NCBI GenBank assembly: GCA_003096535.1
Contig: QEKJ01000011.1
Span: 1 to 64,000, forward strand
Length of the DNA: 64,000 nt
DNA from: Agathobaculum butyriciproducens
GTDB taxonomy: Bacteria; Bacillota; Clostridia; Oscillospirales; Butyricicoccaceae
Direction: 5' to 3'
A program made the position numbers and the translations under genes. The notes under the pieces were generated by a model, which saw nothing but the letters and a program-made list of their open reading frames with translations, did not search any database and was not told where the DNA came from. Shown piece after piece: positions 1-7,547 of this stretch. Within the stretch, counting starts at the first letter, position 1. Each line of letters starts with the position of its first letter.

Positions 1-1
1 T

Positions 2-97
2 GAATATCTGGATTACTACAACAACCGCAGGATCAAGGCAAAGCTAAAGGGCTTGCCGCCTGCAATTCACAGACAGCAAGCCCTTTCGGCTGCTTGA
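2..97 (+). CDS. IS3-family transposase, C-terminal end only (cut by window edge)
   Basis: An open frame enters from the left edge and ends at a TGA. It encodes EYLDYYNNRRIKAKLKGLPP and eleven more residues. The YYNNxRIKxKLKGLxP pattern is the conserved C-terminus of the OrfB integrase-type transposase of IS3 (IS150 group). The DDE core lies outside the window. The terminal inverted repeat follows immediately, so this is the right-hand end of an insertion sequence. Whether the rest of the element is intact cannot be seen. Confidence 0.8.
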   Translation, partial: EYLDYYNNRRIKAKLKGLPPAIHRQQALSAA

Positions 98-118
98 ACA
101 ATTTTTACTTCAAAATAT

Positions 119-143
119 TGTCTAACTTTTTGGGGTCACTTCA
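119..143 (+). repeat. Right terminal inverted repeat of the IS3-family element
   Basis: A TGTCTAACTTTTTGGGGTCA-type end lies 22 bases after the transposase stop. The string with TTTTTGGGGTCAC is typical of right ends of IS150-group elements. It marks the IS boundary near position 143; the opposite end is outside the window. Confidence 0.65.
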
Positions 144-169
144 TCAAAGTCATGTCGCTTTATGGTTAC

Positions 170-406
170 TTAAAACACAAACGCCTCGCTCTGCTCGATC
201 TCAATCCCGCAGTCCGCGATAACCGTCTGATACTGCGCGTAAACTTCGGCTTCCATGCGCCACGCGATGCCGCATCCGGCGGACAGCCTGCGCGGCACCG
301 GCACCAGCCGGCCGGCAATGCCGTTCTGCTTGCAGAACGACTCCATCTCCATGGCGGCATCGGTGGTGTGGAAGGTGAGCACCTGATACGGCTTTTTTTC
401 TCGCAT
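170..406 (-). CDS. DUF3343 family protein (putative Se/S carrier-like)
   Basis: A 78-residue protein reading MREKKPYQVLTFHTTDAAME, then FCKQNGIAGRLVPVPRRLSAGCG. The VLTFHTTxxAMxME start and the PVPRxxSAGCGxAWR block with its single Cys are the signature of DUF3343, a small family often found with selenium-metabolism and cysteine-desulfurase genes. The start is placed at 406 because its ATG overlaps the stop of the preceding truncated gene (TAATG), which indicates translational coupling. The biochemical role is unproven. The neighbouring IS end lies 27 bases past the stop. Confidence 0.75.
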   Translation of the reverse strand: MREKKPYQVLTFHTTDAAMEMESFCKQNGIAGRLVPVPRRLSAGCGIAWRMEAEVYAQYQTVIADCGIEIEQSEAFVF

Positions 407-538
407 TACGCCTGAAAAACGATCTCGAAGCACCCGTCCGGACGCACGGTCGTCTGACCGGACTTGTTCTCATACTCGAGCATTTTCTCGATATTCTTGC
501 GGGTGTGCGCCTCGTCGCCGAGCACACCGCATTTCCGT
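406..538 (-). pseudogene. C-terminal remnant of an unrecognised protein, truncated at its 5' side
   Basis: Reading minus from about 538 gives a coherent protein tail, ...GVLGDEAHTRKNIEKMLEYE then NKSGQTTVRPDGCFEIVFQA and a stop that overlaps the DUF3343 start codon. Codon use looks real and the coupling implies an original operon. I do not recognise the family. Upstream of about 538 the frame turns into antisense of a LysR gene, so the 5' part has been lost. Confidence 0.5.
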
Positions 539-916
539 GCCTATCAAAGCCAGCAGGACCCGCTGACAGCGCTCCTGCGCGAACCGTTCCTGCTGCGCGA
601 GGACAACTCGGGCACCAAGCAGGAAACACTGTATTTCCTCCAGAATCACGGTCTGTCGCTTGATGAACTGAATGTCATTGCCGTCATGGATGACGCGGCA
701 GCGCTCAAGCGTTGCATCGCACTGGGCATGGGCATTTCCATTCTGTCGCGCGCAACTGTGCAGACCGATGCACAGCAGGGACGGCTGCTGCTGTTCCCCC
801 TCGGACAGTCAGCGTTCCTGCGCCGGCTGTACATTGTGTATCCGTCCATACGACGTATGTCCGAGCAGGCTATTCACTTTCTGGATTTTATAAAAAGATA
901 TTATCGGATCGGATAA
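539..916 (+). pseudogene. LysR-type regulator, C-terminal half only
   Basis: From about 539 the plus strand encodes RAYQSQQDPLTALLREPFLL then REDNSGTKQE, ending in IKRYYRIG. The (E)PFLLRExxSGTxQE block and the later GMGISILSRATV block are the second half of a LysR substrate-binding domain. The DNA-binding domain and first half are absent. The upstream 75 bases of the same frame are antisense to the truncated minus-strand gene, so an in-frame start at 464 is accidental. Some LysR proteins of this type accompany DUF3343/selenium genes, so both fragments may derive from one rearranged locus. Confidence 0.65.
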
Positions 917-943
917 CAGCCGTGCTGTCCGGCTTGACACAGC

Positions 944-1022
944 CAATCGAGCAGGAGTCTCTCCTGCATAGAAAGCCGGCCTCCCGCACCACCGTGCGCG
1001 TACCGACCGGTACACGGCAGTC
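944..1022 (-). mobile_element. 3' end (domains V-VI) of a group II intron, remnant
   Basis: On the minus strand a 35-nt hairpin at 1022-988 (ACTGCCGTGTACC / GGTACGCGCACGGTGGT) has the length and shape of group II intron domain V. It is followed by a GGGAGGCCGG...CTCCTGCTCGATT stem resembling domain VI. No reverse-transcriptase gene is present, so only the 3' tail remains. The open frame over this stretch is an artefact of the RNA. No other gene is visible between 917 and 1257. Confidence 0.5.
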
Positions 1023-1257
1023 CTATCCGCAAGGTCAAAACCGGCAAAGCGTATTTCTTAAATTTACCGGGTATGGTCTTGACAACCGGGGCAATCTGCG
1101 AGAACATTATTGCGATAACTATCTTGTTCATGCTGATGCATTCTTTGCGTACAGCAGTGTGTCCTTATGCTTTCGATTACAGATCTAATCATTGTACCGA
1201 TCGCACTTGCTATGCTCGTACTTTCTGATAAAAGCAGGAAATTGTGGAGGAATATAA

Positions 1258-2601
1258 ATGTCAAAAGATGAATATTTGATTACCGATGCGCCCCTGAAAG
1301 CGCTGACGGTTTTTGCAATGCCGATGATCCTCGGCAGCTTTTTTCAGCAGGTATACAATATGGCTGACTCCATTATCGTCGGTCAGTTTGTCGGCTCCTC
1401 CGCACTGGCGGCGGTCGGCGCCTGCGCTGCCCTGACCAATGTTTTCATTTGTGTGGCGCTGGGTGCCGGTGTCGGTGCAGGCGTGCTCGTAAGCCGTTAT
1501 TTCGGCGCCAGAGAGTATGGCAAAATGAAAACCATTGTATCTACCTCCCTGATCAGCTTTTTACTTCTGAGCATCATCCTTGGCGTCTTTGGCTTTTGCT
1601 TTTCCCATGCGATGATGAGCGGATTACAGACCCCTGCCGATATTCTGGAGAAGGCGGTACTGTACTTGCGGGTCTATTTTGTGGGTTTTCCGTTTTTGTT
1701 CATGTATAACATTCTCTCTACCATGTTCACGTCCATCGGTGAATCAAAAATTCCGCTGGGACTGCTGATCTTTTCATCAATCCTGAATATTGTGATGGAT
1801 CTCTGGATGGTAGCCGGTCTGGGGCTTGGCGTGTTCGGCGCGGCGCTTGCAACGCTGATTGCACAGGGCATTTCGGCTGTGTTTTCACTTTTGATTTTCT
1901 TTTACCGGATGCGGCGGTATAAGAGCAGCTTTGTCTGGTTTGACGGGCAGGAGCTGCGTTCGATGCTTCAAATTGCTGTTCCATCGGTTCTTCAGCAGTC
2001 TACCGTATCCATCGGTATGATGATCGTACAGGCAGTGGTAAATCCCTTCGGCACACAGGCACTCGCGGGATACGCGGCGACGATGCGGGTGGAAAATGTC
2101 TTTTCCCTGATTTTTGTGTCCATCGGCAATGCGGTTTCGCCGTATGTTTCCCAGAACCTTGGCGCAAACAAAACCCAGCGCATCAAAAAAGGCTACCGCG
2201 CAGCATTGATGCTGGATGTATGTTTTGCTGTTCTCGCCTTCCTTGTCATTAAAACGCTGCACACGCAGATTTCCTCGCTGTTCCTTGGAAAAGACGGAAC
2301 CGCCCTGGCTTATCAGGTGTCCGGGGATTATATGAGGTGGCTTGGTTGCTTCTTTATCTTTATGGGTATCAAAATGGCAACCGACGGAGTTCTTCGCGGA
2401 CTCGGAATCATGCGGCCGTTTCTCATTGCCAATATGGTAAACCTTGCGATTCGCCTGTCTGTGGCGTTGATCTGTGCTCCGCGTTTTGGTATTGCGTTTG
2501 TCTGGCTTGCCGTGCCGGCAGGCTGGCTTGCCAACTTCCTGGTTTCCTATGCGGCACTCAGAAAATCCTGGCCGACTGAAAAAGTGGTGTCATCTCAGTA
2601 A
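1258..2601 (+). CDS. MATE family efflux transporter
   Basis: A 447-residue polytopic membrane protein expected to export drugs or metabolites in exchange for Na+ or H+. The N-terminus reads ALTVFAMPMILGSFFQQVYN with MADSIIVGQFVGSSALAAVG, the classic first half of MATE proteins of the DinF/NorM-like Clostridial branch. About twelve hydrophobic segments follow in two similar halves; the second half starts near ALQIAVPSVLQQS-type sequence around residue 240. The start at 1258 has a GGAGG site nine bases upstream. Transcribed alone; a strong palindrome follows about 110 bases past the stop. Substrate unknown. Confidence 0.93.
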   Translation: MSKDEYLITDAPLKALTVFAMPMILGSFFQQVYNMADSIIVGQFVGSSALAAVGACAALTNVFICVALGAGVGAGVLVSRYFGAREYGKMKTIVSTSLISFLLLSIILGVFGFCFSHAMMSGLQTPADILEKAVLYLRVYFVGFPFLFMYNILSTMFTSIGESKIPLGLLIFSSILNIVMDLWMVAGLGLGVFGAALATLIAQGISAVFSLLIFFYRMRRYKSSFVWFDGQELRSMLQIAVPSVLQQSTVSIGMMIVQAVVNPFGTQALAGYAATMRVENVFSLIFVSIGNAVSPYVSQNLGANKTQRIKKGYRAALMLDVCFAVLAFLVIKTLHTQISSLFLGKDGTALAYQVSGDYMRWLGCFFIFMGIKMATDGVLRGLGIMRPFLIANMVNLAIRLSVALICAPRFGIAFVWLAVPAGWLANFLVSYAALRKSWPTEKVVSSQ

Positions 2602-2708
2602 ATCCGGATTTACCGAAAATCTGAAATCCTTCGGAACGGCATCTGAAATAATTAACAGCGCGGTAAATCAAAACAGTCTGCGTCCTGTGCACAGTCCGAA
2701 ATTGAACT

Positions 2709-2757
2709 GCACCCCATCTGTCAGACAGTATGACATACTGTCTGACAGATGGGGTGC
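2709..2757. repeat. Perfect 49-bp palindrome (24-bp arms, 1-base centre)
   Basis: The left arm begins GCACCCCATCTGTCAGACAG and the right arm is its exact reverse complement. A TTTATT run follows on the plus strand, so it could terminate the MATE transcript. However, the absence of a loop and a diverged copy at 52773-52833 suggest a dispersed palindromic element. Confidence 0.85.
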
Positions 2758-2828
2758 TTTATTATGTTAAGAGAAAAACCGTAACTTACTTTCCAATCTT
2801 CGCTCTCAACTCTTTACGCTTTGCACAG

Positions 2829-3479
2829 TCAGTCGATAATCTTAATACTCTCAATAACCGGCTGATTTTCCGTCTTAACCGTACCGTTATCGTCCTCGAC
2901 CGGCGTATTATCGCAGATTTCATCCACAACATCCATGCCCTTGGTCACATAGCCGAAGCAGGCGTACTGACCGTCGAGATAGGTGCTGTCCTGCTGAACG
3001 ATGAAGAACTGCGAGGATGCGCTGTCCGGATTGCTTGAGCGTGCCATCGAAACCGCACCGCGCGTGTGCGACAGCTTGTTCTCCACACCGTTATCCGAAA
3101 ACTCGCCCTTGATGGTGTTCTCCGAGCCGCCGGTGCCGTTGCCCAGCGGGTCGCCACCCTGCATCATAAAGCCGGTAATAATGCGGTGAAAGGTCAGTCC
3201 GTCGTAAAAACCGTCGTTTGCCAGGTCCATAAAGTTCTGAACCGAGATAGGCGCTGCATCGCCGTCCAGCTCGATGTCGATCGTGCCGTGGTCCTTGATG
3301 GTGATCTGTGCATGGTGCTGACCGATGGGCTGTGCGGTCTCCTCAGCGGTCGTCTGCTGCGAGTTATCGCTCGTGTCGGTGGCATCATCCGTCGAGGTCT
3401 GCGCGCCCGATTTGCCGCCGCAGGCGGTCAGAACCAGCATCGCCAGCAGGCCAAAAAGCAAAAATGTACGTTTTTTCAT
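2829..3479 (-). CDS. Peptidyl-prolyl cis-trans isomerase, cyclophilin-type lipoprotein
   Basis: A 216-residue extracytoplasmic cyclophilin that isomerises X-Pro bonds in exported proteins. The signal sequence [20 protein letters not shown] carries the lipobox LTAC, with Cys20 as the lipidation site. A Ser/Thr/Asp/Gln-rich linker follows, then the catalytic domain. Hallmarks are [15 protein letters not shown], the NTIKGEF insert and TRGAVSMAR...SASSQFFI, including the catalytic Arg of FHRI and the QGGDP loop. The length fits single-domain bacterial lipoprotein cyclophilins. Monocistronic. Confidence 0.95.
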   Translation of the reverse strand: MKKRTFLLFGLLAMLVLTACGGKSGAQTSTDDATDTSDNSQQTTAEETAQPIGQHHAQITIKDHGTIDIELDGDAAPISVQNFMDLANDGFYDGLTFHRIITGFMMQGGDPLGNGTGGSENTIKGEFSDNGVENKLSHTRGAVSMARSSNPDSASSQFFIVQQDSTYLDGQYACFGYVTKGMDVVDEICDNTPVEDDNGTVKTENQPVIESIKIID

Positions 3480-3496
3480 GTGAAATTCTCCTTTTT

Positions 3497-3658
3497 AGGC
3501 AATACCGCATCATTGAACAAGAGCGATTTGCGCGTCAATTTTGCGTTCTGATTAGGCGCGGGTTTGCAGCAATACTTTGTGTATTGCAAAAATCCGCAAC
3601 GACATCAGAGCGTAAAATTTCCGCAAAGCGCTGCAGCTTTAATTGTGCGGTGTTGCCT
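3497..3658. repeat. MITE-like element with terminal inverted repeats
   Basis: About 160 bp bounded by AGGCAATACCGCA and TGCGGTGTTGCCT (12 of 13 bases complementary, imperfect pairing extends to about 21). It is flanked on both sides by TTA, which may be a 3-bp target duplication. It encodes nothing. A related left end, sharing AAGAGCGATTTGCG, lies at 56708. Confidence 0.55.
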
Positions 3659-3754
3659 TATATCCTGAACGGGTGGAATATGAAAATGTTCCCGCGGTAC
3701 TCCCCTATTATACGGTACTGAGAACGCGAAAACCAGTGTTTTTTCGGTGTCTGT

Positions 3755-3787
3755 AAAAAAATGCACCGCAGAATTGCGGTGCATTTT
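3755..3787 (-). terminator. Terminator after the Na+/amino-acid symporter
   Basis: An AAAATGCACCGCA / TGCGGTGCATTTT stem with a short loop. On the minus strand it is followed by a T run. It sits about 70 bases past the stop of the symporter gene. Confidence 0.8.
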
Positions 3788-3853
3788 CTATCAAATAATA
3801 CTGTATAGAGCCGATTCCTGCACAAACCGTGTAGTTCCGCGACAGGTCATAGC

Positions 3854-5224
3854 TTACTTCATAATGTCCTTGTCGTGGGCCGCCTTGGCAACCAGACCGG
3901 ACAGCGCCAGCAGCGCGATCAGGTTCGGGAATACCATCAGGCCGTTAAACAGGTCGGACAGGTTCCATACCAGATCAACATGCAGTGCGGAGCCGATCAC
4001 GATGCAGATAACAACGATAGCGGCGTAAACCTTAACAGCCTTGTGGCCGAACAGTGCCTTTACGTTCTGCTCACCGAAGAAATACCAGCCGATGATGGTA
4101 GAGAACGCGAAGAACAGCATGCAGATCGCAACAAAAGCCATGCCTGCCGAGCCAAGCGAAGCCTTGAAGGCTGCCTGTGCCAGCTCGGTGCCCTGCAGAC
4201 CGTCCGGTGCACCCGGATTGAGCATGCCCGAGGTCAGGATGACCATAGCGGTCAGCGTCAGTACGATAAAGGTGTCGATAAATACGGAAACGATAGCAAT
4301 TTCGCCCTGATCCTGCGGACGCTTTACCTTTGCCAGAGCGTGCGCGTGCGGCGTGGAGCCCATGCCGGCCTCGTTCGAGAACAGACCGCGTGCAACGCCG
4401 TAGCGCATTGCCTGACGAACCGTGATGCCTGCAGCGCCGCCGAGGATAGCCTGCGGATCAAATGCCGCAACAAAGATGGACTTGAATGCCGGAATGATCG
4501 CTGCATGATTGATGCACAGGATAACAATGCAGCCAGCCATGTAGAACAGCGCCATGATCGGAACGACCTTCTCGGTAACGGATGCGATACGGCCTACGCC
4601 GCCGAGGAAGATGAACGCTGCAATAATCGCGCAGATGATGCCGACAACGATCATCGGTGCGCCAAACGCGGTGTTGAACGCGACGCTGATCGAGTTTGCC
4701 TGTACCATGTTGCCGGTAAAGCCCAGTGCAAAAATAATCGCAACCGAGAAGAAGCCGGCAAGGAACTTGCCGAATTTACCGGTAAAGCGTGCGCGGATGT
4801 AGTAGATCGGACCGCCGGTAACGTGGCCCTTGTCATCCGTGGTCTTGTACTTCTGCGCGAGAACCGCCTCGCCGTAGATGGTGGACATGCCGAAGAATGC
4901 ACTCAGCCACATCCAGAAAATCGCGCCCGGGCCGCCGGAATACAGTGCGGTAGCCGCGCCTGCGATGTTGCCGGTGCCGACCTGCGCCGCAATCGCGGTG
5001 GTCAGCGCCTGGAACGGACTCATGCCGTCCTTACCAGCCTTCTCACCGTTGAGCGAGAAATGGCCGAACAGATGCTTCCAGCCTGCGCCGAACTTACGCA
5101 CCTGAATGAAGCGCGTGCGGATGGTAAACACGATGCCGGTGCCAACCAGCAGGTACAGCAGCAGGCCGTTCCATACGACGTTGCTGACCTTGCTTACCCA
5201 GTCTGCCAATACTTCCATTGTCAT
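3854..5224 (-). CDS. Alanine/glycine:cation symporter (AGCS family)
   Basis: A roughly 456-residue sodium-coupled amino-acid carrier of the AGCS family. Family landmarks are GIVFTIRTRFIQVRKF near the start, SPFQALTTAIAAQVGTGNIA, GGPGAIFWMWLSAFFGMST, and GLFSNEAGMGSTPHAHA in the middle, with about ten membrane segments. The start is set at 5224 because GGGG lies eight bases upstream; an in-frame ATG exists two codons later. The leader carries a tandem glycine riboswitch and a terminator hairpin, so glycine is the likely physiological substrate or signal. Transcribed alone, with a terminator downstream. Confidence 0.93.
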   Translation of the reverse strand: MTMEVLADWVSKVSNVVWNGLLLYLLVGTGIVFTIRTRFIQVRKFGAGWKHLFGHFSLNGEKAGKDGMSPFQALTTAIAAQVGTGNIAGAATALYSGGPGAIFWMWLSAFFGMSTIYGEAVLAQKYKTTDDKGHVTGGPIYYIRARFTGKFGKFLAGFFSVAIIFALGFTGNMVQANSISVAFNTAFGAPMIVVGIICAIIAAFIFLGGVGRIASVTEKVVPIMALFYMAGCIVILCINHAAIIPAFKSIFVAAFDPQAILGGAAGITVRQAMRYGVARGLFSNEAGMGSTPHAHALAKVKRPQDQGEIAIVSVFIDTFIVLTLTAMVILTSGMLNPGAPDGLQGTELAQAAFKASLGSAGMAFVAICMLFFAFSTIIGWYFFGEQNVKALFGHKAVKVYAAIVVICIVIGSALHVDLVWNLSDLFNGLMVFPNLIALLALSGLVAKAAHDKDIMK

Positions 5225-5253
5225 TTTACATACCCCTTCTTTGTTTTGCGGCA

Positions 5254-5291
5254 AACAAAAAGCCGAACCCAATCAGCATCGGGTTACGGCT
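5254..5291 (-). terminator. Terminator between the glycine riboswitch and the symporter
   Basis: On the minus strand, AGCCGTAACCC pairs with GGGTTCGGCT and TTTTTG follows. It ends about 30 bases before the symporter start and sits after the aptamers, where an attenuator would be. It probably serves as the riboswitch expression platform. Confidence 0.7.
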
Positions 5292-5399
5292 CCAAAGAAA
5301 CGGAAAGACAGCAAACAGACGGTACATCCTGCACCGTGAGAAAACATTTGCTGTGGTTCCGCGGAACTTATTTTTATATCCTAACGTCTATAAAAACAG

Positions 5400-5605
5400 G
5401 TTCATCTCTGTCCTTTTGCCTGAGAGATTGGCACGCAAACCCCTTTTGCGCGCGTTGCACCTTCGGCAGTCCCCTTGAGGAACGTTCTCCAGAGCCACAT
5501 CCATTTACAGTCCTCATCCGGAAAACCGAACGCCTGAGAGTTTTGCTCCTTCGGCAAGCCATGAGCGGGATGCTCACTGCGGCTTTTTCCTGCAAACTTC
5601 GTTTG
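5400..5605 (-). promoter_or_regulatory. Tandem glycine riboswitch
   Basis: Two aptamer cores read on the minus strand: GCCGAAGGAGCAAAACTCTC(AGGC) near 5555-5530 and GCCGAAGGTGCAACG ... AATCTCTCAGGCAAAAGGAC near 5467-5409. These match the conserved GCCGAAGG/CTCTCAGGC blocks of the gcvT-type riboswitch in its usual double arrangement. The AGCS gene lies downstream with a terminator hairpin between them, which suggests that glycine shuts off uptake. The switch direction is inferred. Confidence 0.92.
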
Positions 5606-5628
5606 TCGCGTATGTAGTTTATGGATTC

Positions 5629-5657
5629 AGTGTAACACCGTGACAACATTCTGTCAA
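5629..5657 (-). promoter_or_regulatory. Promoter of the riboswitch-symporter transcript
   Basis: On the minus strand TTGACA (5657-5652), a 17-base spacer and TACACT (5634-5629). This places the transcript start near 5622, just upstream of the first aptamer. Confidence 0.65.
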
Positions 5658-5714
5658 TGTCAATCAAGATATTCGTGAAAATTTGTGAAAAACGGAGAAT
5701 TTCTTGACAACCTA

Positions 5715-5723
5715 TGCTATAAT
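5715..5723 (+). promoter_or_regulatory. Extended -10 promoter of the FHA-RodA/PBP operon
   Basis: TGCTATAAT, an exact extended -10 motif, lies about 75 bases before the start codon. No convincing -35 is seen at the usual spacing. Confidence 0.5.
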
Positions 5724-5796
5724 AGATAGGCTATACTGGTAGTATTATTGGTAAATCCAAGTAATCAACAGCATCCCTCGAAAGGAGGAACTTTAC

Positions 5797-7545
5797 ATGA
5801 ATGATGCTTTGCAGCAGCTTCTCGACAGGCTGACGGCTCTGCTGGCGGAAAAACCGCTCATCGGGGCGTGGTACACAACCGTTGTGCGCTTCGTGTTCCC
5901 GCTGCTGGCGCTGATGATCCTTGTCGGTGCGATCCGCTCGCTGTGGAAGGTCAAGCACCCGGATGAGGTCTGGGGCTATCTGGTGCTGCGCAACGGCGTG
6001 CGCCTGCCCATCACCCACTGGGAGAACATCATCGGACGCGCACCCAGCTGCGATGTGCAGCTGGAATATCCGTCGGTATCGCGTCAGCACGCCGCGCTCA
6101 TCCGCGAGGATGACGGCAGCTGGACGATATACGACCTCGGTTCCAAGGGCGGCATCAAGGTAAACGACCTGCCGGTGGACGAGTATGCGCTCGTCGAGGA
6201 CGGCGACACGGTCACCTTTGCGGGCATTCCCGCTATCATGGAGCCCATTACCGCTGAGGAAAAGCGTGCACAGATGGTCGAACGCCGCATGGAGGGCAAG
6301 CCTGCCGGCATGTGGGGTTCGCTCGTACTGCTGACGCTGTTCCAGATCCTCACCGGTCTGCAGCTCATTATCGCGCAGGGCGACAAGGCGACCACCACCA
6401 TTCCGCTCACCTTTTTTGTCTTTACGGTAATCTGCTGGGCGTATTTCATCGTCATGCGCCTGTTCCGCCGCATCGGCTTTGAAATGGAGACGATAGCGTT
6501 CTTCCTATGTACGCTGTCACTCGCCGTCACCGGCTCGACCGTGCCGGACGAGCTGCCCAAGCAGCTGATTGCGATTTTGATGGGTCTTGCCATCTTTATC
6601 GTGCTCGGCTTCTTCCTGCGCGACCTGACCCGGGCGCAGAAGGTGCGCTGGTTTATGAGTGCAACGGCAGTCGGACTGCTGGCGATTACACTGCTGATCG
6701 GCTCGTCGCAAGGCGGCGCGAAGGCATGGCTGCGTCTCGGTCCTCTGTCTCTGCAGACCTCGGAAATTGCGAAAATCTGCTATATTTTTGCCGGTGCCGC
6801 AACGCTCGACCGCCTGTTCAACAAGCGCAACCTGTGGATGTTCATCGGCCTGACCGCTATCTGCGGCGGCTGTCTCGCGCTGCAGAACGACTTCGGCACC
6901 GCACTTGTGTTCTTCGTGACGTTCCTCGTTATCGCATACCTGCGTTCGGGCGATTTCGCCACCATCGGCCTTGTGTGCGCCGGCTGCTTCGGCGCGGGCA
7001 TGGTCATGCTGACCATCAAGCCGCACGTTGCCGCACGATTTGCCTCCTGGGGACATATCTGGGAGGACGTGTACGACAAGGGCTTCCAGCAGACGCATAC
7101 GCTGACCGCAGCCGCCTCCGGCGGCATGATCGGCGTAGGCGCAGGCAAGGGCTGGCTCTCGAATCTCCCTGCCGCGGATACCGACATCGTGTTCGGCATG
7201 CTTTGTGAGGAATGGGGTCTCGTTATTGCCGTGCTGACCATCCTGTGCATTATTACGCTGGCCGTGTTCGCTGTCCGCGCCTGCCGCGCCGGACGCTCCA
7301 GCTTTTACACCATCGCCGCATGCGCGGCCACCAGTCTGCTGGTGTTCCAGACCTGTCTGAACGTATTCGGTGCGGTCGATATTCTGCCGTTCACCGGCGT
7401 TACGCTGCCGTTCGTATCCAACGGTGGTTCGTCCATGCTGTCGGCATGGGGTATGCTCGCCTTTTTGAAGGCGACCGACACCCGACAGAATGCATCGTTC
7501 GCAGTTCGTCTGCCCAGCCGCCGCGAGCTTAGAGGGGAGGAGTAA
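5797..7545 (+). CDS. FHA-domain / RodA-FtsW-type peptidoglycan polymerase fusion
   Basis: A 582-residue protein joining a phosphothreonine-binding FHA domain to a SEDS glycosyltransferase. One N-terminal membrane segment (around residues 25-47) is followed by a cytoplasmic FHA domain at about 60-150, with GRAPSCDVQLEYPSVSRQHA and the later DLGSKGGIKVN. About ten membrane helices of the SEDS core come next, with KAWLRLGPLSLQTSEIAK, QNDFGTALVFF and PFVSNGGSSML, all RodA/FtsW signatures. The start has GGAGG seven bases upstream. The stop is two bases before the penicillin-binding protein start, so polymerase and transpeptidase are co-translated. The fusion implies control by Ser/Thr kinase signalling. 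Confidence 0.93.
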   Translation: MNDALQQLLDRLTALLAEKPLIGAWYTTVVRFVFPLLALMILVGAIRSLWKVKHPDEVWGYLVLRNGVRLPITHWENIIGRAPSCDVQLEYPSVSRQHAALIREDDGSWTIYDLGSKGGIKVNDLPVDEYALVEDGDTVTFAGIPAIMEPITAEEKRAQMVERRMEGKPAGMWGSLVLLTLFQILTGLQLIIAQGDKATTTIPLTFFVFTVICWAYFIVMRLFRRIGFEMETIAFFLCTLSLAVTGSTVPDELPKQLIAILMGLAIFIVLGFFLRDLTRAQKVRWFMSATAVGLLAITLLIGSSQGGAKAWLRLGPLSLQTSEIAKICYIFAGAATLDRLFNKRNLWMFIGLTAICGGCLALQNDFGTALVFFVTFLVIAYLRSGDFATIGLVCAGCFGAGMVMLTIKPHVAARFASWGHIWEDVYDKGFQQTHTLTAAASGGMIGVGAGKGWLSNLPAADTDIVFGMLCEEWGLVIAVLTILCIITLAVFAVRACRAGRSSFYTIAACAATSLLVFQTCLNVFGAVDILPFTGVTLPFVSNGGSSMLSAWGMLAFLKATDTRQNASFAVRLPSRRELRGEE

Positions 7546-7547
7546 CT

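Noticed and set aside
464..538. N-terminal extension of the LysR fragment (start at 464)
   Set aside because: These codons are antisense to the truncated minus-strand gene; the apparent start is produced by the deletion joint.
901..1131. Minus-strand 76-residue open frame over the intron tail
   Set aside because: It covers the domain V/VI-like hairpins; such frames are by-products of the RNA sequence.
3875..5617. Plus-strand open frame of 580 codons opposite the AGCS symporter
   Set aside because: Antisense to a clear symporter gene and its riboswitch; the low-complexity, charged translation matches no family.
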